Source of the DNA: Methanobacterium sp. ERen5
GTDB taxonomy: Archaea > Methanobacteriota > Methanobacteria > Methanobacteriales > Methanobacteriaceae
Assembly: GCA_024167805.1 (NCBI GenBank)
Contig: CP099988.1
Coordinates: 620,001-684,000, forward strand
Reading direction: 5' to 3'
Length of the DNA stretch: 64,000 bases
In this document: positions 49,306 through 61,230 of the stretch, piece by piece
How the letters are laid out: every line of letters begins with the position of its first letter
Numbering within the stretch: position 1 is the stretch's first letter
The notes under the pieces: model-generated
What the model saw: the letters and a program-made list of their open reading frames with translations, nothing else
The model's database searches: none
Told to the model about the DNA's origin: nothing
Position numbers and translations under genes: made by a program

Positions 49306-50532
49306 GTGAAAGTACAGTCTGAAATTAACATAGGGCTCGTGGGACATGTAGACCACGGCAAAACAACACTGACAAAAGCCCTATCTGGAATATGGACAGA
49401 CACCCATAGTGAAGAGACAAAAAGGGGAATATCTATAAGGTTGGGTTATGCAGATATCACCTTCCGTAGATGTACCTCTTGTCCAGCTCCACAATGTTTC
49501 ACAACTGCAGAGATCTGCAGTCACTGTGGAGAAGAAACCAGTACCCTTAGAAAGGTATCGTTCGTTGATTCACCTGGGCATGAAACATTGATGGCCACCA
49601 TGCTTTCAGGAGCTGCCATAATGGATGGTGCTGTTTTAGTTATCGCTGCCAATGAAACATGCCCTCAGCCTCAAACCAAGGAACATTTAATGGCACTGGA
49701 CGTTATTGGTGTAACAGATGTCATAGTTGTCCAAAACAAGATAGATATTGTTTCAAAAGAAAGGGCATTGGAAAGTTATAAGGAAATTCAGGAATTTGTA
49801 AAGGGAACATGTGCTGAAAATGCACCGATAATACCTGTTTCTGCACAACAAGGTGCAAACATCGATATTTTAATCGAAGTTATCCAGGAAAATATCAGAA
49901 CTCCTAGAAGATCACTTAGAAAATCTCCAAGATTGTTTGTGGCAAGATCATTCGACACAAATAAACCCGGTTCTAAGCCAGAAAAGATTGAAGGTGGAGT
50001 AATCGGTGGTTCACTTGTTCAAGGAAAACTCAAAGTTGGAGATGAACTTGAAATAAAACCCGGAATACAAGTCAAGAACAAGGGTAAGATGGAATGGATG
50101 AGTCTGGTTTCAGAAATCACAGGACTCGTAGGTGGAGGAGAATCTGTCGATGAAATAGGTCCTGGAGGACTTATAGGTGTAGGAACCAAACTTGACCCTG
50201 CATTAACCAAGGCAGACTCTTTATCAGGATCAGTGGCTGGAAAACCAGGAACATTACCTCCAATCATGCATGACTTCACAATGAGAACCCATCTACTTGA
50301 CAGGGTAGTTGGTACTAAGGAAGAACGTAAAGTCGAACCTATAAAATCATCTGAATTGTTGATGATAAACATAGGTACATCAACATCTGTTGGTGTGGTT
50401 ACAAGTGCAAGGAAAAACGATGTTGAAGTCAATCTCAAATTACCTGTTTGTGCTGAAGAAGGTCAAAGGGTTGCACTCAGCAGACGTGTTGGAGCTAGAT
50501 GGAGGTTAATTGGATATGGTATCATCAAATGA
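49306..50532 (+). CDS. eif2g: Translation initiation factor aIF2 gamma
   Basis: A 408-residue GTPase subunit that carries Met-tRNAi. G1 [16 protein letters not shown], the zinc knuckle [10 protein letters not shown]...ICSHC, G3 [12 protein letters not shown] and G4 QNKIDIV are complete, and domain III ends [16 protein letters not shown]. The start is GTG at 49306. It overlaps the start of the PIN-domain gene downstream by 17 bases. Confidence 0.97.
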   Translation: MKVQSEINIGLVGHVDHGKTTLTKALSGIWTDTHSEETKRGISIRLGYADITFRRCTSCPAPQCFTTAEICSHCGEETSTLRKVSFVDSPGHETLMATMLSGAAIMDGAVLVIAANETCPQPQTKEHLMALDVIGVTDVIVVQNKIDIVSKERALESYKEIQEFVKGTCAENAPIIPVSAQQGANIDILIEVIQENIRTPRRSLRKSPRLFVARSFDTNKPGSKPEKIEGGVIGGSLVQGKLKVGDELEIKPGIQVKNKGKMEWMSLVSEITGLVGGGESVDEIGPGGLIGVGTKLDPALTKADSLSGSVAGKPGTLPPIMHDFTMRTHLLDRVVGTKEERKVEPIKSSELLMINIGTSTSVGVVTSARKNDVEVNLKLPVCAEEGQRVALSRRVGARWRLIGYGIIK

Positions 50533-50931
50533 TTGTGAGGCAGTTTTAGACGCAAATTTTTTATGATGGCATTCCAGTTCAAGGTGGATGTGGTGGGGGA
50601 ACTCAAAAATATCATTCCTTCATGCAGATTACTTGTTCCATCCACTGTTTTGTATGAACTGGAAGGTATAAAAAAACGATCTAATGGTAAAAATAAAATT
50701 GCAGCATCAATTGCACTTAAAATTGCAAAAACTCCCCCAATTGAAGTTAAAGAAATGAAACTTCAAAGAGGAGAAACAGTTGATGATTCCCTGCTCAGAG
50801 TTTCCATGAGATCGAAGATCCTTTGTACAAACGATCGCGAACTCAGAAATCGAGCACGTGAAATTGGTATAAATGTTATATATCTCCGTCAAAGAAAGTA
50901 TCTTGATGTTGACGGACATATAAAACGCTGA
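50516..50931 (+). CDS. FCF1/UPF0129-like PIN-domain endonuclease, 1-base loss
   Basis: A small PIN nuclease of about 138 residues after repair. The ATG at 50516 within the end of eif2g opens [15 protein letters not shown], which holds the first catalytic Asp; the frame then stops in T6 at 50557-50562. One extra T joins it to [19 protein letters not shown]. Later acidic residues are in [10 protein letters not shown] and [11 protein letters not shown]. Without repair the first Asp is lost. A place between eif2g and ppa is shared with other Methanobacteriales; rRNA processing is a plausible role. Confidence 0.85.
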
Positions 50932-50987
50932 TATTTAATAATTTAGGAAAAATTAAACAACCTACAGTTGCAGGAGGATAAAAGAAT

Positions 50988-51509
50988 ATGAATCTCTGGA
51001 AAGATATACCCACTGGACCTTCGGTTCCAGAAGTGATTTACGCCGTTGTGGAAATTCCGAAAGGATCAAGAAACAAATATGAATATGATAAGGACATGGA
51101 AGCATTTGCCCTTGACAGAGTTCTTTACTCACCATTCCATTATCCTGCAGAGTATGGAATCATTCCCCAGACAATATGGGACGATGGAGATCCCATGGAT
51201 ATCTTGGTGATGATGGACGAAGCAACATTCCCTGGATGTGTCATTGAAACCAGACCAATTGGAATCATGAGAATGATTGATGGTGGAGACAGTGACGATA
51301 AAGTTCTTGGAGTTCCAGTTAACGACCCTAGATTCACAGACATTAAAGACATCAGTCAACTACCAAAACAGTATCTGGATGAAATTGCACAGTTTTTCAC
51401 TGACTACAAAAAACTTGAAGGTAAAAAAACCGAAGTTTTAGGATGGGAAAATGCTGAAACTGCATTTGAAGCCATAAAACATTCAATTGATCTTTACAAA
51501 AATCTCTAA
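50988..51509 (+). CDS. ppa: Inorganic pyrophosphatase, family I
   Basis: A 173-residue soluble pyrophosphatase. [54 protein letters not shown] holds the Lys, Tyr and Asp residues of the metal site ([10 protein letters not shown] is the signature). VPVNDPRF and [21 protein letters not shown] are typical. AGGAGG is upstream. It removes pyrophosphate made by tRNA charging and nucleic-acid synthesis. Confidence 0.96.
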   Translation: MNLWKDIPTGPSVPEVIYAVVEIPKGSRNKYEYDKDMEAFALDRVLYSPFHYPAEYGIIPQTIWDDGDPMDILVMMDEATFPGCVIETRPIGIMRMIDGGDSDDKVLGVPVNDPRFTDIKDISQLPKQYLDEIAQFFTDYKKLEGKKTEVLGWENAETAFEAIKHSIDLYKNL

Positions 51510-51623
51510 AAATAATTAAAATTATTTGCACAGAGACTATACATTATGAAGTTCATATAATTAGTAGAAATCAACATTAAATATTTGCTTAAACTTTTAT
51601 TAAAGCAAAGTAGAGGGATTTGT

Positions 51624-52211
<588 letters not shown>

Positions 52212-52394
52212 ATGGTTTTAAAAGCATGCACTAGATGCCACAGGCTGATGGAAGAAGACAGATGTGCAATATGTAACATAGCATCTTCAAAAAACTGGAG
52301 CGGCTTTTTAATTGTTATAGATCCGGATAATTCAGACATCGCTAAGGAACTTAACATCACACTTCCTGGAGAATATGCTCTGAGGGTTAGATAG
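52212..52394 (+). CDS. rpoE2: RNA polymerase subunit E'' / Spt4
   Basis: A 60-residue zinc protein, partner of Spt5 in transcription elongation. CTRCHRLMEEDRCAIC holds the four Cys, and WSGFLIVIDPDNSDIAKELNI is the dimer strand that pairs with Spt5. It begins one base after the rpoE1 stop, so the pair is coupled. Confidence 0.94.
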   Translation: MVLKACTRCHRLMEEDRCAICNIASSKNWSGFLIVIDPDNSDIAKELNITLPGEYALRVR

Positions 52395-52395
52395 T

Positions 52396-52905
52396 GTGTT
52401 AATATTAAAACACGATATGCGGTCAGAGTTTAAAAAACCAATTGGAACTCTGTTTCCAACAATATCAGATGCAAAAGATTCTATGGATAAAAAAGGAGAA
52501 AAAGGTCTTTTAATATCCATAGGAGATGTTACCACTCGTAAAATGCTTGATGAAGGTATAATTCCTGATGTGGGCATAGTTGATAATTTGATAGAAAGAG
52601 AACCATCAGATTATGAGATATGTTACGATAACGTTACATTAAAAACAAAGAACCCACCTGGAACCATAACAGATCAGATGTGGAAAACAATTAAGGAAGG
52701 ATTTAGCCTGGTTGAAAAGGCAGGTTACAATGTACTCATAGTTGTTGATGGAGAGGAAGATCTTTCCGCAATTCCATGTATGGTTATGGCACCTGAAGGC
52801 TCCATAATATTTTATGGCCAGCCTGGAGAGGGTGTTGTACTTTGTGAAGTTGACAAAATAAAAGAAAAGGCACAAGACCTTATCAAAAAGTTAGAGGAGG
52901 CATAA
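52396..52905 (+). CDS. GTP-dependent dephospho-CoA kinase (DUF359)
   Basis: A 169-residue enzyme of the DUF359 family, shown in Thermococcus to phosphorylate dephospho-CoA using GTP, the last step of archaeal CoA synthesis. LISIGDVTTRKMLDEGIIPDVGIVDNLIER is the family core with catalytic Asp residues; NPPGTIT and VDGEEDLSAIPCMVMAPEGSIIFYGQPGEGVV complete it. The start is GTG one base after the Spt4 stop. It precedes rps24e. Confidence 0.9.
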   Translation: MLILKHDMRSEFKKPIGTLFPTISDAKDSMDKKGEKGLLISIGDVTTRKMLDEGIIPDVGIVDNLIEREPSDYEICYDNVTLKTKNPPGTITDQMWKTIKEGFSLVEKAGYNVLIVVDGEEDLSAIPCMVMAPEGSIIFYGQPGEGVVLCEVDKIKEKAQDLIKKLEEA

Positions 52906-52907
52906 TT

Positions 52908-53213
52908 ATGGAAATCAATGTAAATGAAAAAATAGAGAATCCACTTTTAAACAGAACTGAAATACACTTTGACTGCACATACCAGGGAGAAGCAACCCCT
53001 AAAATCTTGGATGTTAAAAGCAGACTTGTAGCAACTTTGGATGTAGATAAAAACCTTCTCGTTGTTCACAACCTTAAACCATCCTACGGTGAAGGTAAGG
53101 CTATTGGATATGCAAAGATCTACGATTCTGAAGAAAGTTTAGCTAAAATTGAAAAGGATCACGTAGTTAAAAAGAATGCAGCAGTTGTTGAAGATGCTGA
53201 AGATGAAGAATAA
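52908..53213 (+). CDS. rps24e: Ribosomal protein S24e
   Basis: A 101-residue small-subunit protein. [73 protein letters not shown] is the family pattern. An acidic tail follows. It starts two bases after the DUF359 stop and precedes rps27ae in the usual archaeal order. Confidence 0.96.
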   Translation: MEINVNEKIENPLLNRTEIHFDCTYQGEATPKILDVKSRLVATLDVDKNLLVVHNLKPSYGEGKAIGYAKIYDSEESLAKIEKDHVVKKNAAVVEDAEDEE

Positions 53214-53227
53214 GGAGGGTTTTTAGT

Positions 53228-53392
53228 ATGAAAAAATTTGAACTCTACGAAGTTAAAGATAACAAGATCATCAGAAAAAATCCAGAATGTGTTAGATGTT
53301 CCCACGGAGTTTTCATGGCTGACCATGGAGACAGATACGCCTGTGGAAAATGTGGATACACACAGTTTAAAGGTAAAGAAAACAAGAAATAA
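53228..53392 (+). CDS. rps27ae: Ribosomal protein S27ae
   Basis: A 54-residue zinc ribbon protein: [47 protein letters not shown], with CxxC pairs at CVRC and CGKC. GGAGGG is eight bases before the ATG. It probably ends the transcript that began at rpoE1. It is a short gene that simple length cut-offs miss. Confidence 0.95.
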   Translation: MKKFELYEVKDNKIIRKNPECVRCSHGVFMADHGDRYACGKCGYTQFKGKENKK

Positions 53393-53489
53393 TCCAAAAT
53401 ATTTTTATTTTGGAATATTTCCATTTCATATTAAAATTTTATAAATTAAAATTTATCATAGATTATTAAAAATTATAGGTGGCTTATTT

Positions 53490-54897
53490 TTGAATCTTAG
53501 GTCTGGACGACTCAAAGGTAAAATGACTGCAGATGCAGTATCTTTTACCAGTTCCCTCGAATTTGATAAGAGAATTTTCAATGCAGATATCAAGTGCAAT
53601 ATTGCACACACAACCATGCTCAAAGAGCAGGGAATCATTCCTTCTGAAGATGCAGATAAAATTGTTGGAGCACTTCAAGCTCTTGAAGTTGAAGGCATCG
53701 ATGCATTGGAATGGGATATGTCTGTTGAAGATATACACATGGCCCTTGAAAACTACGTTACAAACAGAATCGGAGAAGTTGCAGGTTTTATGCACACTGG
53801 TAAATCAAGAAACGACCAAGTTGCAACCGATTTAAGACTGGTTTTGAAGGAAGAAATTGAAATCATTGAAGAGGATATCTTAAATTTTTTAGATACCCTG
53901 ATTGAAATGGCATCAATACACACCGATACTATAATGGTGGGTTACACCCATCTGCAACATGCACAACCAACCACATTTGCACATCATCTTCTAGCCTATG
54001 CAAATGAAGTTAAAAGGGATTATGAAAGATTGAACGATGCTAAAAAACGTGTTGATCTCTGCCCCCTTGGATCTGCTGCAATGACTGGTACTGGATTTGA
54101 TATCGATCGTGAAAGAACAGCTGAATTATTAGGTTTTGGTGGGGTCATGGAGAACTCCATGGATGGAGTGAGTTCAAGGGATTTTATGGCTGAAACTGTG
54201 TTTGCCCTTGCGATGATGGCATCCAATCTAAGTAAGATCAGTGAAGAATTGATTGTATGGAGCAGCTATGAGTTTAGGTTGGTTGAAATATCGGATGAAT
54301 ACTCTTCAACCTCTTCAATAATGCCCCAGAAAAAAATCCTGATGTTGCTGAAATTTCTCGTGGAAAAACAGCTGTTTTATATGGAGAGCTCATGACGATC
54401 ATGTCAATACTCAAAGCATTACCCCACAGCTACAACAGAGACCTTCAGGAAATAACACCTCACCTTTGGAATGCCGTGGATATTGGACGTTCCATGCTGA
54501 ATATTACATGTTCCATGTTGGGGTCAATTGAATTCAACTCTGAAAGGGGATTGGAATTGGCACTTGCAAACTTCTCAACAGCTACAGAACTTGCAGATCT
54601 GATGGTGAGAGAAAAAAGTTACCATTTAGAATTGCACATCAAATAGTGGGCAGAACAGTCACCAAAGCCATTGACGGGCATATTAAACCCGATGAAATTG
54701 ATGCAAAATTCTTAGATGAAGTTGCCATTGAAATCAATGGAGAAAAACTTGGATTAGATCAGAAAACTGTTGAAAAAGCATTAAATCCTGTTGAAATTAT
54801 TAAAGCACGTGATGTTCTTGGAGGACCATCCCCAACCGCGGTCATGAGATCAATTTCCAGTTTGAAGAGTTTCATTGAACTACAACGAAATCAATAA
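53490..54897 (+). CDS. argH: Argininosuccinate lyase, two 1-base losses
   Basis: Splits argininosuccinate to arginine and fumarate. After repair it reads about 469 residues: [64 protein letters not shown], and the signature [15 protein letters not shown]. The first break is in A7 at 54330-54336 (should be A8, giving [23 protein letters not shown]). The second is in A6 at 54612-54617 ([15 protein letters not shown]). The start TTG at 53490 follows AGGTGG. It is the last arginine step; no other arg gene is near. Confidence 0.94.
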
Positions 54898-55128
54898 ATC
54901 TTAAAAAAAATTTATTTCTTTTCTATTTTTATATTTTATTTATTTGGAAATGCCATTCCAATTTTTTAACTAGTATTTTTTCTTATTTGAAGATTTAATT
55001 AGAGTTATTTGCCCTATTTACACTGTTTAAAGTAGGATAAACCAATAATAATCTTAAATTTTTGGATTTGTGTTCAAATTAATAATTATTTCATTAAAAA
55101 TATATAGTCTGAACTACAAAATAATAGT

Positions 55129-55281
55129 ATGAATTCCAACACTAAAAAAGAAATAATGGGTATAATAGCCATAATAGTGGGTGTCATATTTATAGTGGAT
55201 CCTGCGATTGTTGCATATTTATTAGGTGTTTTACTCATTATATACGGAATATTAGAATTGATAAATCGAGGAATGGATTAA
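55129..55281 (+). CDS. Small two-helix membrane protein (DUF3096-like)
   Basis: A 50-residue membrane protein: a short charged N-terminus (MNSNTKKEI), then MGIIAIIVGVIFIVDPAIVAYLLGVLLIIYGILELI, two helices around a DP turn, and RGMD. This matches the small DUF3096/DUF308-like repeats in archaea. The ribosome binding site is weak. It stands alone, convergent with the KH/PP-loop gene, in an AT-rich stretch. Function unknown. Confidence 0.65.
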   Translation: MNSNTKKEIMGIIAIIVGVIFIVDPAIVAYLLGVLLIIYGILELINRGMD

Positions 55282-55295
55282 TCCTGATACAAGGA

Positions 55296-56386
55296 TTATA
55301 AAGTTCTTGTAATCAAGTTTAGGGCTTGACCAGGTTCAAGTACACCTGCACGTGTTTCTCTGAGTACCCTTTGTATGGAAAATCTGCGCATGTGTGGATG
55401 TAACTTGTGAACTTCGTTTAGTAGGGGACATCCATATCCTCCAACACTTTCAACATCGAAGTATCCTGAAACTGATCTGGTTTCACCCTTGGTTGCAGAT
55501 AGCATGGCCGGTAGGTTCAATCTCCAGAAGCCATTTAAACGCACCATAGATTGTGATCCTGTTGCAAGAAAGTCTCCGAATATGATGAATGGAATTTCAG
55601 ATTTTTCTGCATATTCCAAAAGAGAATCTTCTATGGTTTTTGAGCACTTACCACAGGGATGTATTCTTCCTTCGAGGGAGTTTTCTATGACTTCTCCCAT
55701 ATTTACTGGAAGATATTCGTGGGGAACATTTAAATTACTTGTTAGTCCGTCTATATTCTTTTTAAAATAGGACGGAAGAATAATACTCCCAGGATCAACT
55801 GTCACAGCCACAGGGTTAAATCCTAAAAGTTTAGCAACAATGAGTGAAAAACTGCTGTCAACCCCACCAGAAAGTGCTACAATTGCTTTATGATCCGTTT
55901 CCATTTCCAATTTTTTTGTGAACCATCCATCTTTAACTGTTTCAATCCTTCTTCAAATTCTGATAAATAATTGAACTTTGAAATGTTGTTTATTCTAAGC
56001 TTTAATAGATCTTTAAGGTTTTTGATCGGTGCTGTGTCTTCGCCCAGTATTCTCTTTGAACCGTTAATTTTCTTAAGGGCCAGTTCCATTCTGTAGATTC
56101 TAACCATCATATCAGAGTACGCATCTACGTGTATGGAGTTTACTTGGAGGGCTTCCCTTAACTTTCCAACAACCCAACCACCCTTACCAATTACTGCTGA
56201 TTTTTCCGGCCTATCTGGAGCAATTATGGTGAGATCATTTGTTTCTCCGTCGTATATAACGCGTTCAATTGTAAATCCCAGTTCATTGGTCAGATCTAAA
56301 TTTGAAATTTCTGTACTCCCATTCCCAATGATTGGTTTAATTGCATTTTCCAGCACCTCCACCATATAATCTACTTCCAACTTCAT
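55296..56386 (-). CDS. KH domain plus PP-loop ATPase fusion, 1-base loss
   Basis: Appears as two pieces: a KH piece (55877-56386; VIGKGGWVVGKLREAL is the GxxG loop) and a PP-loop piece (55296-55910; ALSGGVDSSFSLIVAKLLG). One missing A, a T in T7 at 55911-55917 on the plus strand, joins SQKKLEMETDHKAIVALSGGVDSS into one protein of about 363 residues. The PP-loop part has SGGVDSS, a CGKC pair near HPCGKCSKT and CPLLNEVHK. N-type PP-loop enzymes activate tRNA or other substrates with ATP, often for thiolation. KH suggests RNA. Exact reaction unknown. Confidence 0.8.
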
Positions 56387-56447
56387 TTTTTTATGTTCCC
56401 CTTTGATTTTTCTATTTTTTTCTAAATAAATGCAGAAATTATTTAGT

Positions 56448-56903
56448 TTACCGTGTGTATCTTCCCATCAGACTACCTTCATCAATAATATGGCCTTCCA
56501 TAGCCTTCTTCAGTTGTGAACGTGTTATCATTGATGGAAGCTCAATTTCAGTGTCCAATGCATAAATCATGTAGTAGTATCTATGAGTCCCGTCTGGTGG
56601 ACATGGTCCCCTGTAACCAACAGTTCCAAAGTCGTTTAATCCCTGTTTAGCACCGTTTTTTGTTACTTCCCTTTCCATGATCCATTCATCAACACCATGG
56701 AGTTCTCCAGGAATGTTAAAAATTACCCAATGGGTCCAAATTCCTTGTGCTGCGTCTGGATCCTCGCATATTATGGCATACTTAACAACATCTGTAACTG
56801 GGCTCCATTTTAGTGGAGGTGAAACATTAACTCCTTTACATGCGTATCTGTCAGGTATTTCTTCTCCTTCTTTAAATTTCTGGCTTGTAATCTTTATTGA
56901 CAT
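56448..56903 (-). CDS. PEBP-family (YbhB/YbcL) protein
   Basis: A 151-residue phosphatidylethanolamine-binding-protein-like protein. The signature is AIICEDPDAAQGIWTHWVIFNIPG and GYRGPCPPDGTHRYYYMIYALDTEI, which form the anion pocket. No signal peptide is seen, so it is cytoplasmic. Prokaryotic members have no firm function. It is downstream of nothing on its strand except AT-rich DNA and lies upstream of the KH/PP-loop gene. Confidence 0.88.
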   Translation of the reverse strand: MSIKITSQKFKEGEEIPDRYACKGVNVSPPLKWSPVTDVVKYAIICEDPDAAQGIWTHWVIFNIPGELHGVDEWIMEREVTKNGAKQGLNDFGTVGYRGPCPPDGTHRYYYMIYALDTEIELPSMITRSQLKKAMEGHIIDEGSLMGRYTR

Positions 56904-57245
56904 GTTTAGACCTCCGAGTTAGGTTTGATTTGATATTGATTATACTTAAAGAAAAAATTAATTTTTTTATATATCTTTCATGATTATACTATTTTGTTGT
57001 AATAATTCTGATTTAAGAAATTTTTCGCTGAAATTTTAACTTTTTTTAAATTTCAGTTTGTGATGGATAATTCATGGAGCTCAACCAAACTATGAATTGA
57101 TCTATAGTTGATCAAAAAGTCATTGGTGACATATATGTGGTATTGGATTTTGATTATGACAGAATCCGATTAAGGGTGATCAATACAGATAACTACGACA
57201 AATTTAAATACTATGGAGTCTCAATAATCTATTGAGGTGGTATAA
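56904..57245. other. 342-base gap before the second histone gene
   Basis: No gene is seen. The stretch carries a small inverted repeat AACTAT and ATAGTT around 57090-57115, and near its end TTTAAATA at 57203-57210, the TATA box of the histone gene. The ACGACA just before this TATA also precedes the first histone gene start region. Confidence 0.5.
57203..57210 (+). promoter_or_regulatory. TATA box of the second histone gene
   Basis: AATTTAAATACT is a good archaeal TATA box, 36 bases before the ATG. A start site would fall just before the GAGGTG ribosome binding site, giving a very short leader. Confidence 0.55.
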
Positions 57246-57455
57246 ATGACTGAATTACCAGTTGCTCCAGTAGGAAGAATCATAAAAAATGCTGGTGCCC
57301 AAAGAATAAGTGATGATGCAAGGGACGAGTTAGCCAAAGTGCTTGAAGAAGCAGGTGAAGAAATAGCTATAGAAGCTGTTAAACTTGCTAAACATGCAGG
57401 AAGGAAAACTGTTAAAGCATCCGATATAGATTTAGCTGTTAAAGCAAAGAGCTAA
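57246..57455 (+). CDS. Archaeal histone (second copy)
   Basis: A 69-residue HMf-type histone: [66 protein letters not shown]. It differs from the first histone (44995) mainly in helix 2 and the last helix, so heterodimers are possible and their ratio could tune DNA packing. GAGGTG precedes the ATG. No tail. It stands alone. Confidence 0.97.
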   Translation: MTELPVAPVGRIIKNAGAQRISDDARDELAKVLEEAGEEIAIEAVKLAKHAGRKTVKASDIDLAVKAKS

Positions 57456-57659
57456 TTCTATTATTTTTTTTATTCTTTAAATTATTTTTTTTAATTCTAC
57501 AATTCAAACCTAAGTTTAATTTATATCCTCCAATGAAACCATTTATTTTGTAAACAATTTTAACAACAAATTTTATACCGAAAGTCTTTCTAATATCATT
57601 AATAAATCCACATTGAAACATAAATTTTATTTAATAAACTCATTTTTTGGTGATTAAAT

Positions 57660-59435
57660 TTGACGAGAATATCCATATTAGACCATGATCGATGCCAACC
57701 TAAAAAATGCAACTACGTCTGCATTGAATACTGTCCAGGAGTCAGGATGGAAGAGGATACCATAACCATCGATGCAAAAACAAAAAAACCAATATTATCA
57801 GAGGAACTCTGTTCTGGATGCGGAATATGTACCAACAGATGTCCGTTTAAAGCAATTAATATCATAAATCTTCCAGAAGCCTTGGATGATCCTATTCATC
57901 GATACGGAAAAAATAAGTTCGAATTATTTGGACTGCCCAACATAAGGGAAGGTTCTGTTGTAGGAATACTCGGACCAAACGGAATAGGAAAATCAACCAT
58001 AATCAGAATGCTTTCAGGTGAACTCAAACCAAACCTTGGGGACTACGAATCTGAAACTTCGTGGGAAGATGTTGTGAATTTTTTCAAAGGTTCCCAACTT
58101 CAATCCTACTTCAAAAAACTATCTGACGGCGAACTCAAAGTTGTTCACAAGCCCCAAATGGTGGATATGCTCCCCAAATTTGTGAAGGGAAATGTGAAGG
58201 ATCTAATGGAAGGAGTTGATGAAAGGGGAGCGATGGAGGACGTGCTCAATGCACTGGAACTAAGACCCATATTAAGCAGAAGCATATCAAATTTAAGTGG
58301 AGGAGAACTTCAAAGAGTTGCTATTGCTGCAGCTGCACTTAGAGAAGCTGATTTCTATTACTTTGATGAACCAACATCTTGGTTGGATGTTAAACAAAGA
58401 TTAAATGCTGTTCAAGTTGTAAGAACTCTTTCAGATGCTGGAAAATCTGTAATGGTTATTGAACACGATCTAGCTGCATTAGATGCCATATCAGATTATG
58501 TTCACATACTTTACGGTGAACCTGGTGCCTACGGTGTTGTCTCTCAAATGAGGGGCGTGAGGGTTGGTATAAATGCATATATTAACGGATTTTTAAGGGA
58601 AGAAAATATTAGATTCCGTAGACAACCCATTGTTTTCGATGTTAAACCTCCTGCCCTGGAAGTTGAAGCCGAAGCACTGGCAAATTATTCTCCACTTAAA
58701 AAATCCTACGAGGAATTTAGTTTAGAGGTTGATGGAGGAGAGGTACAGCACGATGAGATTATCACTGCATTTGGACCCAACGGTATAGGAAAAACCACCT
58801 ATGCCAAGATGCTTGCAGGAGTTACCAAACCTGATGATGGACAGATCGACAAAAAAGTTTCAATTGCGTACAAACCACAGTACCTTGTTTCAGACTTTGA
58901 TGGAACTGTACAAGAACTTTTAATCACAACGGCCCCTAACTATGGCAGTAACATGTTTAAAACTGAAATAATGAAACCATTCGGCCTCGAAGCCCTTATG
59001 GAAAAGGAAGTCAGTGAACTGAGTGGAGGAGAGCTACAAAGACTATCTGTTGCTGTTGCCCTTTCTAGAGATGCTGAAATATATCTATTTGATGAACCAA
59101 CAGCATTTTTAGATGTGGAACAAAGATTAAAAGCAGGTAAAGCTATTAAAAGAGTTGTGGAAAGTCGAAATGCAGCAGGAATCATTATCGACCATGATAT
59201 AGTGTTTATTGATTTCGTATCAGACAGGGCAATGGTTTTCAACGGTGCCCCAGGTGAACATGGTCATGCTTCAAGTCCAATGAACCTCAGATCAGCAATG
59301 AACAGCTTCTTATCCTCAGTTGGTATAACGTTTAGAAGAGATAAAGAAACTAAAAGACCAAGAGTCAATAAATTTGGAAGTTATCTTGACAGGGAACAGA
59401 AGGAGAAGGGAGAGTATTATTACTTAGAAAGCTGA
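57660..59435 (+). CDS. ABCE1/Rli1 ribosome-recycling ATPase
   Basis: A 591-residue iron-sulfur ABC protein. Two N-terminal [4Fe-4S] clusters: [11 protein letters not shown] and [13 protein letters not shown]. Two nucleotide domains follow with Walker [10 protein letters not shown] (about residue 105) and GPNGIGKTT (about 373), and LSGGELQR signature loops in both ([22 protein letters not shown]). It splits ribosomes after termination. The start is TTG at 57660 after GGTGAT. Identification is secure. Confidence 0.97.
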   Translation: MTRISILDHDRCQPKKCNYVCIEYCPGVRMEEDTITIDAKTKKPILSEELCSGCGICTNRCPFKAINIINLPEALDDPIHRYGKNKFELFGLPNIREGSVVGILGPNGIGKSTIIRMLSGELKPNLGDYESETSWEDVVNFFKGSQLQSYFKKLSDGELKVVHKPQMVDMLPKFVKGNVKDLMEGVDERGAMEDVLNALELRPILSRSISNLSGGELQRVAIAAAALREADFYYFDEPTSWLDVKQRLNAVQVVRTLSDAGKSVMVIEHDLAALDAISDYVHILYGEPGAYGVVSQMRGVRVGINAYINGFLREENIRFRRQPIVFDVKPPALEVEAEALANYSPLKKSYEEFSLEVDGGEVQHDEIITAFGPNGIGKTTYAKMLAGVTKPDDGQIDKKVSIAYKPQYLVSDFDGTVQELLITTAPNYGSNMFKTEIMKPFGLEALMEKEVSELSGGELQRLSVAVALSRDAEIYLFDEPTAFLDVEQRLKAGKAIKRVVESRNAAGIIIDHDIVFIDFVSDRAMVFNGAPGEHGHASSPMNLRSAMNSFLSSVGITFRRDKETKRPRVNKFGSYLDREQKEKGEYYYLES

Positions 59436-59568
59436 AAGTTAACCAGAATTCCCTTCTTCTTTTTATCATGCTTCTTCTCTTTTTAATTATATTTCATACA
59501 TAAAACTAAATATTATCTTGGTCATAATCTTTGTTATTAGATTAATAATTAGTTAAATGGTGAAATTC

Positions 59569-61202
59569 TTGGCAAGCAACGAAAACAATCTAAAAAGGTT
59601 AAGAGAAATTCTTAAAGTTCTCTCAAAATATGAATTTGGTTACTTGATCGAAAAAATTAAGCTCAAACACAACATTCCATTTATAGGAAAATCGTATCAG
59701 TACGATTCCCTTGAGGAACTTGACGAATCCACCCCTGAAAGATTGAGACTGGTTCTCCAGGAACTCGGACCCACATTCATAAAGCTGGGTCAAACACTCA
59801 GTACTAGACCAGATCTTGTTGGAAGAAGAATAGCCTCAGAATTTACTAAATTACAGGATGATAATCCCCCAGTTAGTTTTGAATCCATTGAACAGGTGAT
59901 TGAACACGAACTTAAATCTCCAATCAACGAAATATTCGAAAGTTTTGATGTAGAACCCCTTGGATCTGCTTCCATTGGACAGGTACACCGGGCTGTGCTG
60001 AAAACTGGAGAAGAAGTAGCTGTAAAGGTTCGAAAACCCGGTGTTGAAAATGTTATTAAAAATGATCTGGCCATCATGGAATTTTTAGCCAAAAGGGTGG
60101 ATAGCTACGTTCCCCAGCTTAAAATTTACAATGTTCCAGGGATTGTTGATGAATTTAAACGTTCCATATTCAAAGAAATTGACTACGAAAATGAAGCTTT
60201 GAATCTTAAACGATTTAGAAACAACTTTAAAGACGATAACACAGTTCATGTACCTGCTGTATACAGTAAATATTCTTCATTAAAAGTTATAACAATGGAA
60301 CTGGTTGTTGGAACCAAAATTTCTGAAGTAACTGAAGGTGATGGGTTCGATCTTAAATTAATTGCTGAACGTGGTGCTATATCATACTTCAAACAGGTTG
60401 TTGAGAATGGATTTTTCCATGCTGATCCACATCCCTCAAACATCTACATCCTTAAAAGAAATGTAGTCTGCTACATTGATTTTGGAATGATGGGAATCAT
60501 AGATGAGCAATTTAAAAATGAACTTGCAGAACTCATGATATATCTCATAAATAATGATGTGAGTGGCATGATTAGCCAACTCACCTACATGGGCATGATT
60601 GATGAAAATGTCGACACTAGATCCCTCAGGTACGACCTAACAGATATGATGTTCAAATACTATGGTACAGAATTAAACGAAGTCCATGGTGGAATGAATG
60701 AATTGATAAACACCATGAGGAAGTACCATATTTTCATGCCAAGGGAACTGGTACTGCTTGCCAGGGGTATTGGAATGGTGGAAGAAACTGGACAGAAACT
60801 GGATCCAACCTTTAACGCTGTGCAAGTTGGAAAGCCAGTCATAAAAAAGGTTGTGAAGAAAAAATTCTCTCCCTGACCTTTGCAGACTACCTTAAAAAGA
60901 ACGTTATCGAAATGGAACACATATTAAAAAATATTCCATTATCACTAACAAAAACTCTTTACAAACTTGAAGAGGGAGAAATCAGTATTAAAATAGAGCA
61001 TGAAGGACTTGAAAAAATAACCAACAAAGTATCTGTAGCTTTAATTCTTTCCGCCCTTTTAATAGGTTCTTCAATGATAATGACCACAGATAATGGAATA
61101 AATTTGATCAAATTCCCATTCCTTGGATTTTTAGGATTTGGTGTAAGTGCTGTTCTGGCTGTGATTCTCGTGATTTCAATTATCAAAGATAGGGGTCTCT
61201 AA
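59569..61202 (+). CDS. UbiB/ABC1-family kinase with C-terminal membrane helices, 1-base loss
   Basis: An atypical kinase of the ABC1/UbiB family, about 544 residues after repair. FIKLGQTLSTRPDL holds the KxGQ motif, GSASIGQVH the Ala/Gly loop, VAVKVRKPG the catalytic Lys, and FFHADPHPSNIY and IDFGMMG the metal-binding sites. The first piece stops near 60876. One missing base, in A6 at 60859-60864 or CCC at 60871-60873, links it to LTFADYLKKNVIEMEH and a tail with two transmembrane helices (VALILSALLIGSSMIMT and the C-terminal segment), as in family members. TTG at 59569 follows GGTGA; ATG at 59557 overlaps that site. Confidence 0.88.
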
Positions 61203-61230
61203 ATAAAAAAATAAAAAAAGTCGGTTCTTT

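Noticed and set aside
54330..54617. Programmed frameshifting in argH.
   Set aside because: There is no heptamer slip site with a downstream structure that would suit archaea, and ten other genes show the same type of loss; sequence error is simpler.
60912..61202. A separate 96-residue membrane protein after the UbiB-family gene.
   Set aside because: No ribosome binding site; the region fits the C-terminal tail of the kinase once one base is restored.
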